A DNA stretch of 64,000 bases from Kitasatospora sp. NA04385. GTDB taxonomy: Bacteria > Actinomycetota > Actinomycetes > Streptomycetales > Streptomycetaceae. A program made the translations under genes and the position numbers. Location of the stretch: positions 6,263,001 to 6,327,000 of the forward strand of contig NZ_CP054919.1 of assembly GCF_013364235.1 (NCBI RefSeq), written 5' to 3'. This document shows positions 61,801-64,000 of this stretch, one piece after another (position 1 is the first letter of the stretch; every line of letters starts with the position of its first letter). The notes beneath the pieces are model-generated. The model worked only from the letters and a program-made list of their open reading frames with translations. It was not told the DNA's origin and ran no database searches.

Positions 61801-64000
61801 TGGACCCGGCCGCGTCGCTGGTGGCGGTGCTCGCCGCGCTCCAGGACCAGCAGTCGGGGCTGATGGCGCACCAGTGGCTGGGGCTGGCGGAGGTGCAGCG
61901 GCTCGCCGGTCTCGGTGAGCTGTTCGACACGGTGACCGTCTTCGAGAACTACCCGGCGGTGCCGACCGGCCTGCCGGCGGCCGACGGCGGCGTGCGCATC
62001 GTCGGCACCGGTACCCAGGACGGAACGCACTACCCGCTGAGCCTCACCGCGATGATGGACGGCGACCGGCTGCGGCTCAAGCTCGGCCACCAGCGCGCCG
62101 TCCTCGCGGAGGACGCCGTCGACCGGATCGCCGGCCGGTTGGTGCGGCTCTTCGAGCTGCTGGCCCGTGAGCCGGAGCGGCTGCTCGGCCGGATCGACGT
62201 GCTGACGGCGGGCGAGTCCGGGGTCGTGGCGGCGCTGCCCGTCCCGGTGCCGGACGGCCGACCGGCCGCCACGCTGCCCGAGCTGTTCGAGGCGCAGGTG
62301 AGGCGCACTCCGGACGCGCCGGCCGTCGAGTACGGCGGGACGGTCCTGTCCTACGCGGAGCTGGACGCCCGGGCCGACCGGCTGGCCCGGCTGCTGGCCG
62401 CCCGGGGCGCCGGACCGGAGCGGTTCGTCGCCCTGGCGCTGCCGCGGTCGCTGGACACGGTGGTGGCCGTCCTCGCGGTCGTGAAGGCCGGTGCGGCCTA
62501 CGTCCCGGTGGACCCGGACTACCCGCGCGAGCGGATCGCGTTCATGCTCGACGACGTCCGGCCGGTCCTGCTGGTCACCGCCGGCGCGGTCGCGGACGGC
62601 CTGCCGGACCGCGGAGTGCCGCGGCTGCTGCTGGACGAGGTGGACCTCCGGTCCGCGGCGGACCCGTCGGCGGGCTCCGCGCCGCAGCGGCCGGTGCCCG
62701 CCAACCCGGCGTACGTCATCTTCACCTCCGGTTCGACCGGCACCCCGAAGGGGGTCGTCGTGCCGCACGCGGGCCTGGCGGCGTTCGCGGCCGGCCAGAT
62801 CGCGCACTACGGGGTCACCGGGGAGAGCCGCGTCCTGCAGTTCGCCTCGCCGAGCTTCGACGCCGCCGTGCTGGAGCTGTGCGCCGCCCTGCTGTCGGGT
62901 GCCGCCCTGGTGGTCCCGGCGGAGGGCCCGCTGGCCGGCGAGGCGCTGGCACGGACCCTGGCGGACCTGCGGATCAGCCACACGCTGATCCCGCCGGCGG
63001 CGCTGGCGACCGTGCCGGACGGCGAACTGCCGGACCTCAGGACGCTGGTGGTGGGCGGTGACGCCTGCTCGGCGGACCTGGTGGCGCGCTGGTCCCCCGG
63101 ACGCCGGATGATCAACGCCTACGGCCCGACCGAGACGACGGTCGTGGCGACCGTGAGCCGGCCGCTGGCCGGACGCCGGGAACCGGCGATCGGCCTGCCG
63201 CTGCCCGGGACTTCGCTGCGGGTCCTCGGCCCGGAGCTGCAACCGGTGCCGCCCGGCGCGGTGGGCGAGCTGTACGTCTGCGGGAAGGGCCTGGCCCGGG
63301 GGTACTGGGCCCGGCCGGGGCTGACCGCCGAGCGCTTCGTCGCCGATCCGGCGGGCGGGCCCGGAACCCGGATGTACCGCACCGGGGACCTGGTCCGACT
63401 GCGCCCCGACGGCGAGCTGGACTTCGTCGGCCGGGCCGACGGCCAGGTGAAGGTCCGGGGCTTCCGGATCGAGCTCGGCGAGATCGAGTCCGCGCTCACG
63501 GCGCACCCCGCGGTGGCGCGGGCGGCCGCCGTCGTCCGCGAGGACGAGCCGGGGCACCGGCGCGTGGTCGCCTACCCCGTGGCGCACCCGGACGCGGTGC
63601 TGCCCGGGCCGGGCGAGCTGCGGGCCTGGCTGGCCGGTTCGCTGCCGTCCCACATGGTGCCGGCGGCGGTGGTGCCGCTGGACACGCTGCCGATCACCGC
63701 GAACGGCAAGCTCGACCGGAAGGCGCTGCCCGCACCGGACTTCGAGTCGGCGTCGGACGGCACCGGTCCTCGCAACCCCCGCGAGGAACTGCTCTGCGAG
63801 CTGTTCGCCGAGGTGCTCGGGGTGCCGCGGGTCGGTGTCGAGGACGGGTTCTTCGACCTCGGCGGCGACTCCCTGCAGGCGACCCGGCTGGTCACCCGGG
63901 TCCGGTCCACCCTGGGCGTCCAGGTCAGCATCAGGGCCCTGATGGAGGCCCCGACGGTGGCGGCCTTCGCCGCCCGACTGGACACCGGCGGCGAGCAGGA
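49632..64000 (+). CDS. nonribosomal peptide synthetase 2, main part (partial at window end)
   Basis: An uninterrupted frame runs from the stop at 49587-49589 to the right edge, at least 4789 codons. It reads T5, C6-A6-T6, C7-A7-T7, C8-A8-T8-E8, C9-A9-T9. Pocket codes suggest Gly, Gly, Val and an aromatic or Tyr-like residue. The first possible start codon is GTG 49632, which lacks a ribosome-binding site and sits exactly in the A5-T5 linker. I therefore read this as the continuation of the gene starting at 46739, disrupted by a 1-nt gain or 2-nt loss near 49630-49640, rather than as a separate gene. The 3' end, and any thioesterase, lie beyond the window. Confidence 0.88.
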   Translation, partial: MGRAPRTPQEEILCSLFTEVLGVDGVGVDDGFFELGGHSLLATRLVSRVRSVFGVEVPIRAVFEAPTVAGLAARIGDADGARAALVPVVRPERVPLSFAQRRLWFINRFDGRSATYNMPLAMRLSGALDRAALQAALADVVERHESLRTVFPETDGVPSQQVLAAQEAVPTLRVVDATAQTLEAQVAAAAAQGFDLERVPPLRAHLFALGEREHVLLLVLHHIAGDGWSMAPLAEDLAAAYAARVDGVAPAWAPLPVQYVDYTLWQQQVLGGEDDPDSAISRQLAYWQQALAGIPDELALPTDRPRPAVPTNRGDMHYFQIGPELHGALVKLARENEASLFMVLQAGLAALLSRLGAGEDIPIGSTIAGRTDDALDRLVGFFVNMLVLRTDTSGNPSFRELIGRVREADLAAYAHQDVPFERLVEVVNPARSLSRHPLFQVALNVQTVTDSAVGLRGLEITPEPVGIGTSRFDLSFGFVEVRGGDGAPAGLRGDLEFSLDLFDEVSAVGLVERLTRLLEAAVADPRLPVGELEVLGSAERERVLVEWNDTGAVVVPGSVTELFGARVAQSPDAVAVVCGGVEVSYGELDARVNRLARLLVGRGVGPGGLVGVVLPRSVDLVVALLAVLKSGAAYVPIDPDHPAERIGLVVEDSAPVVVLASGSTAGVVSGAGVPVLVLDEPGVVAELSGLSGGELGGVAVSPADAAYVIFTSGSTGRPKGVVVTRGGLDNFLAGMGELVPLSDVDRLVAVTTVSFDIAGLELFLPLVSGAGVVLASRETVLDPSALGALLVGSGATVLQATPSLWQALVAHVPESLRGLRMLVGGEAVPAVLAQGMGALGASVLNVYGPTETTVWSSAAVLEGGAGVPPIGRPIRNTRVYVLDGVLGLVAPGVVGELYIAGEGVARGYLNRPGLSAERFIADPFGPSGSRMYRTGDLVRWGAGGVLEFVGRADFQVKVRGFRIELGEIEAAVAGFEGVAQAVVLVREDRPGDKRIVAYVVPGGGAVPVESLRGHLRSVLPEYMVPSVFVELAALPLTPNGKLDRKALPVPDIAGAAEGRAPRSERERVLAELFAEVLGVDGVGVDDGFFELGGHSLLATRLVSRVRSVFGVEVPIRAVFEAPTVAGLAARIGDADGARAALVPVERLERPERVPLSFAQRRLWFINRFDGQSAAYNMPLAMRLSGALDRVALQAALADVVERHESLRTVFPETDGIPSQQVLAAQEAVPALRVVEASEASLTGLLAAEAGTGFDLERTPPLRGSLFTLGEREHVLLLVLHHIAGDGWSMGPLAEDLAAAYAARVDGVAPAWAPLPVQYVDYTLWQQQVLGGEDDPDSAISRQLAYWQQALAGIPDELALPTDRPRPAQSSYRGGRVDIELGAELHQGLAELARRNQVSLYMVLQAGLAALLSRLGAGEDVPIGSPIAGRTDDALDRLVGCFVNTLVLRTDLSGRPSFDELLVRVREADLAAYAHQDVPFERLVEVMNPDRSLSRHPLFQVALTLQNTGDIDIDLTGLRIAHQPIGLSGSRFDLSFGFVEVRGGDGAPAGLRGDLEFSLDLFDEVSAVGLVERLTRLLEAAVADPRLPVGELEVLGSAERERVLVEWNDTAAAVVPGSVTELFGARVAQSPDAVAVVCGGVEVSYGELDARVNRLARLLVGRGVGPGGLVGVVLPRSVDLVVALLAVLKSGAAYVPIDPDHPAERIGLVVEDSAPVVVLASGSTAGVVSGAGVPVLVLDEPGVVAELSGLSGGELGGVAVSPADAAYVIFTSGSTGRPKGVVVTRGGLDNFLAGMGELVPLSDVDRLVAVTTVSFDIAGLELFLPLVSGAGVVLASRETVLDPSALGALLVGSGATVLQATPSLWQALVAHVPESLRGLRMLVGGEAVPAALAQGMRALGASVLNVYGPTETTVWSSAAVLEGGAGVPPIGRPIRNTRVYVLDGVLGLVAPGVVGELYIAGEGVARGYLNRPGLSGERFIADPFGPSGSRMYRTGDLVRWGAGGVLEFVGRADFQVKVRGFRIELGEIESALGAHESVAQAVVLVREDRPGDKRIVAYVVPKHGAPAVPELRAHVQSVLPEYMVPSVFVELAALPLTPNGKLDRKALPVPDTTGTTEGRAPRTPQEEILCSLFTEVLGVDGVGVDDGFFELGGHSLLATRLVSRVRSVFGVEVPIRAVFEAPTVAGLAARIGDAEGARAALVPVERPERVPLSFAQRRLWFINRFDGPNATYNIPIAVRFDGELDRAALEAALADVVQRHESLRTVFPETDGVPHQRVLPLDEARPGLVVLDATAQTLEDQLTAAASEGFDLERVPPLRAHLFALGEQEHVLLLVLHHIAGDGWSTAPLANDLATAYAARTAGRAPAWAPLPVQYVDYTLWQQQVLGGEDDPDSAISRQLAYWQQALAGIPDELALPTDRPRPAQSSHRGGGVDIELGAELHQGLAELARRNQVSVFMVLQAGLAALLSRLGAGEDVPIGSPIAGRTDEALNDLVGFFVNTLVLRTDTSGDPSFRELVARAREAGLAAFAHQDVPFERLVEVVNPDRSLSRHPLFQVALTLQNTAGTAVELPGLRIEQQPVRTDAAKFDLSFTFVEQRAADGTAAGIEGRLEFSRDLFDQPSADLLAERLGRFLASAAAEPARPIGRVDVLAPAERRRILTEWNPVPTEVPETAGTIQRCFAEQVARTPGAVAVRCGDEQVTYAELDARANRLADRLLGLGVEAQSRVAILQRRAVDLVVSVLAVLKAGAVYVPLDGRAPASRLERVVRETGAVVLLTDTASWHDQFAHGAGLVVVDAEDREAERPVGTPTVPGHPDGLAYIMFTSGSTGVPKGVAVRHRDVLHLAHDRAFRGGAHERVLLHSPQAFDASTYELWVPLLNGGEVVVAPDGDLDVTTLGRTVARHRVTGLWLTAGLFRVLAEEAPEALTGVREVWTGGDVVPAAAVRRVRAACPGTLVVDGYGPTETTTFASHHRLLPDRELPNSIPIGRPLDNMRLYVLDRGLQPVPAGVAGELYIAGAGLARGYWQQPGLTADRFVADPHGPAGERMYRTGDLVRWNDEGELVFLGRGDDQVKVRGFRIALSEIEAAAAAHPAVAQVAVVVREDRPGDKRLTAYLVAAPGAGLPHAELRDHLAGTLPDYMVPAALVTLERLPLTANGKLDYRALPAPEFTPVGPGRAPRTEPERILAGLFAETLGLPEAGVEDSFFDLGGDSIVSIQLVSRARRAGLVLTPRDVFRHRTVAALAAVAVPVGGEQDQPEDVGTGPVEPGPIVHWLHGLGGPVDEFNQSMPVPVRPGQEPGILAAALQAVLDHHDALRTVANRSEADGPWRFEIGPRGSVDARDRIDRVDVSGLDAAARRTVVAEHFRAAKKRLDPEHGGMVRAVYFDAGADEPGQLLLVLHHFVVDGVSWRILVPDLQAAVEALEAGAQPELAPVGTSFRRWTGLLRGLAQEPARVAELPLWRSVLDGADPQLAERPLDGARDVAGAARELRLSLPAELSARLLSTVPAAFHAGTNDVLLTALTLAVGQWRRSRGLGDARDLLVEVEGHGREEVVAGVDLSRTVGWFTSVYPLRLDPGTVDHDEVLAGGPAVGAALKRIKEQIRAVPDNGLGFGLLRYLNPRTAAELAAFPAPQVGFNYLGRFPVAVSTPPDGGRPAVEPTEGGAPGSGERQPLAHLLDVNVLAEDYTDGSRLIATWTWPGDLLAEEGVEELALLWARNLQALADHAARPGAGGRTPSDLPLVRLSQPEVERIERAWPGAADVLPLSPLQEGLLYHALYDEQQSDHYTVQLTLDLEGRVDGTALRAATRTLLRRHPNLRAAFWGDGLTRPVQVVPAEGDTPWREVDLSTLPEADRESAWNDLLAADRAQRFDLATAPLVRFTLVKLAAERHRFLLTNHHILLDGWSVPLLMGELAVLYTRHGDDAELPRTTAYRDYLAWLAEQDGDAAGEAWRQALAGLDEPTLIAAASAGGGEGDGAGETTVALSAALTRELSATARRHGLTLSTVIQGAWAVLLGRLTGRQDVVFGGTVSGRPPEVPGIEGMVGLFINTLPVRVRLDPAASLVAVLAALQDQQSGLMAHQWLGLAEVQRLAGLGELFDTVTVFENYPAVPTGLPAADGGVRIVGTGTQDGTHYPLSLTAMMDGDRLRLKLGHQRAVLAEDAVDRIAGRLVRLFELLAREPERLLGRIDVLTAGESGVVAALPVPVPDGRPAATLPELFEAQVRRTPDAPAVEYGGTVLSYAELDARADRLARLLAARGAGPERFVALALPRSLDTVVAVLAVVKAGAAYVPVDPDYPRERIAFMLDDVRPVLLVTAGAVADGLPDRGVPRLLLDEVDLRSAADPSAGSAPQRPVPANPAYVIFTSGSTGTPKGVVVPHAGLAAFAAGQIAHYGVTGESRVLQFASPSFDAAVLELCAALLSGAALVVPAEGPLAGEALARTLADLRISHTLIPPAALATVPDGELPDLRTLVVGGDACSADLVARWSPGRRMINAYGPTETTVVATVSRPLAGRREPAIGLPLPGTSLRVLGPELQPVPPGAVGELYVCGKGLARGYWARPGLTAERFVADPAGGPGTRMYRTGDLVRLRPDGELDFVGRADGQVKVRGFRIELGEIESALTAHPAVARAAAVVREDEPGHRRVVAYPVAHPDAVLPGPGELRAWLAGSLPSHMVPAAVVPLDTLPITANGKLDRKALPAPDFESASDGTGPRNPREELLCELFAEVLGVPRVGVEDGFFDLGGDSLQATRLVTRVRSTLGVQVSIRALMEAPTVAAFAARLDTGGEQ
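49905..53025 (+). other. NRPS module 6: C-A(Gly)-T
   Basis: C6 about 49905-51280 (HHIAGDG), A6 51290-52790, T6 52795-53020 (GGHSL, Ser codon 52914). Pocket residues from FDIAGLE, VLQATPS, MLVGGE and NVYGPTETTVW give DILQLGVVWK, close to the Gly code DILQLGLIWK. A6 is almost identical to A7 and has G/T-rich codons over about 51055-52440. Confidence 0.8.
51055..52440 (+). repeat. duplicated G/T-rich block, copy in module 6
   Basis: Spans the end of C6 and most of A6. Nearly identical to 54235-55620 in module 7, with strongly G/T-rich codon use. Confidence 0.85.
53085..56205 (+). other. NRPS module 7: C-A(Gly)-T, near-duplicate of module 6
   Basis: C7 about 53090-54450, A7 54470-55970, T7 55975-56200 (GGHSL, Ser codon 56091). 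The pocket DILQLGVVWK is identical to A6. Long DNA stretches match module 6 nearly base for base (54235-55545 against 51055-52365), whereas the second half of the C domain differs. Confidence 0.8.
54235..55620 (+). repeat. duplicated G/T-rich block, copy in module 7
   Basis: Partner of 51055-52440. The few differences include the residues around the A-domain VPAALAQGMRALG segment (55295-55325). Confidence 0.85.
56260..60810 (+). other. NRPS module 8: C-A(Val)-T-E
   Basis: C8 about 56262-57620, A8 57640-59140, T8 59155-59380 (GGDSI, Ser codon 59265), E8 59430-60810 (VEGHGR, DLSRTVGWFTS, GFNYLGRF). Pocket DAYWWGGTFK as in A5, but here the gene uses ordinary C-rich codons, so A8 may be the older version of this A-domain type. 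Expected unit: D-Val. Confidence 0.8.
60830..64000 (+). other. NRPS module 9: C-A-T, then truncated by the window
   Basis: C9 about 60845-62200 (D-accepting type, as expected after E8), A9 62265-63745, T9 63760-63985 (GGDSL, Ser codon 63870). Pocket residues from FDAAVLE, TLIPPA, LVVGGD and NAYGPTETTVV give DALLVGAVVK. This resembles the Tyr-type code DALVTGAVVK but is not an exact match to a code I know; the substrate is uncertain. Confidence 0.7.

Overview
The window is high-GC actinobacterial DNA of the Streptomyces/Kitasatospora type. Coding regions have G/C in nearly every third position, GTG and TTG starts are common, genes overlap by ATGA or GTGA, and xylan-utilisation genes sit beside a large secondary-metabolite cluster. 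No rRNA, tRNA, CRISPR array or insertion sequence was seen.

Left part (about 0.2-9.6 kb): a xylan/xylobiose locus. It holds an alditol oxidase (aldO-like), a LacI-family repressor (bxlR-like), a divergent operon for a xylobiose-type ABC importer (lipoprotein plus two permeases, no ATPase) and a GH3 beta-xylosidase, and a convergent secreted GH10 xylanase. Near-palindromic CGAAACTTTCG sites lie in front of the operon, the xylanase gene and possibly aldO, so these genes look like one regulon. From 9.8 to 15.6 kb come a hypothetical membrane protein, an MMPL/RND-type exporter and a NarL-type two-component system.

Middle part (15.77-25.18 kb): a tightly coupled operon for a highly reducing type II polyketide synthase. 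It has two ACPs, two ketosynthases with catalytic Cys, two ketosynthase-like proteins that lack it (chain-length-factor-like), two hotdog dehydratases, a FabG ketoreductase, a double-hotdog protein, an alpha/beta hydrolase and a DsbA-fold isomerase. Such sets make polyene or cinnamoyl-type acyl chains that cap nonribosomal peptides. A UbiB-like kinase gene, three small DsrE-like genes (minus strand) and a small membrane protein gene separate this operon from the peptide synthetases.

Right part (29.76-64.0 kb): two giant NRPS genes, the second running off the window. The first (5661 aa) reads C-A-T-E, C-A-T-E, C-A-T, C-A-NMT-T. The second reads C-A-T, C-A-T, C-A-T, C-A-T-E, C-A-T and continues. 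Binding-pocket residues read by eye suggest acyl-D-Thr-D-Asn-(aliphatic)-(N-Me-Phe)-Val-Gly-Gly-D-Val-(aromatic?)-. The second NRPS has an apparent frameshift between A5 and T5, at the edge of near-identical, G/T-rich duplicated blocks. Those blocks show recent module duplication and exchange of A-domain sub-regions. No thioesterase, MbtH-like protein or cluster-specific regulator is visible, so the cluster probably continues to the right.
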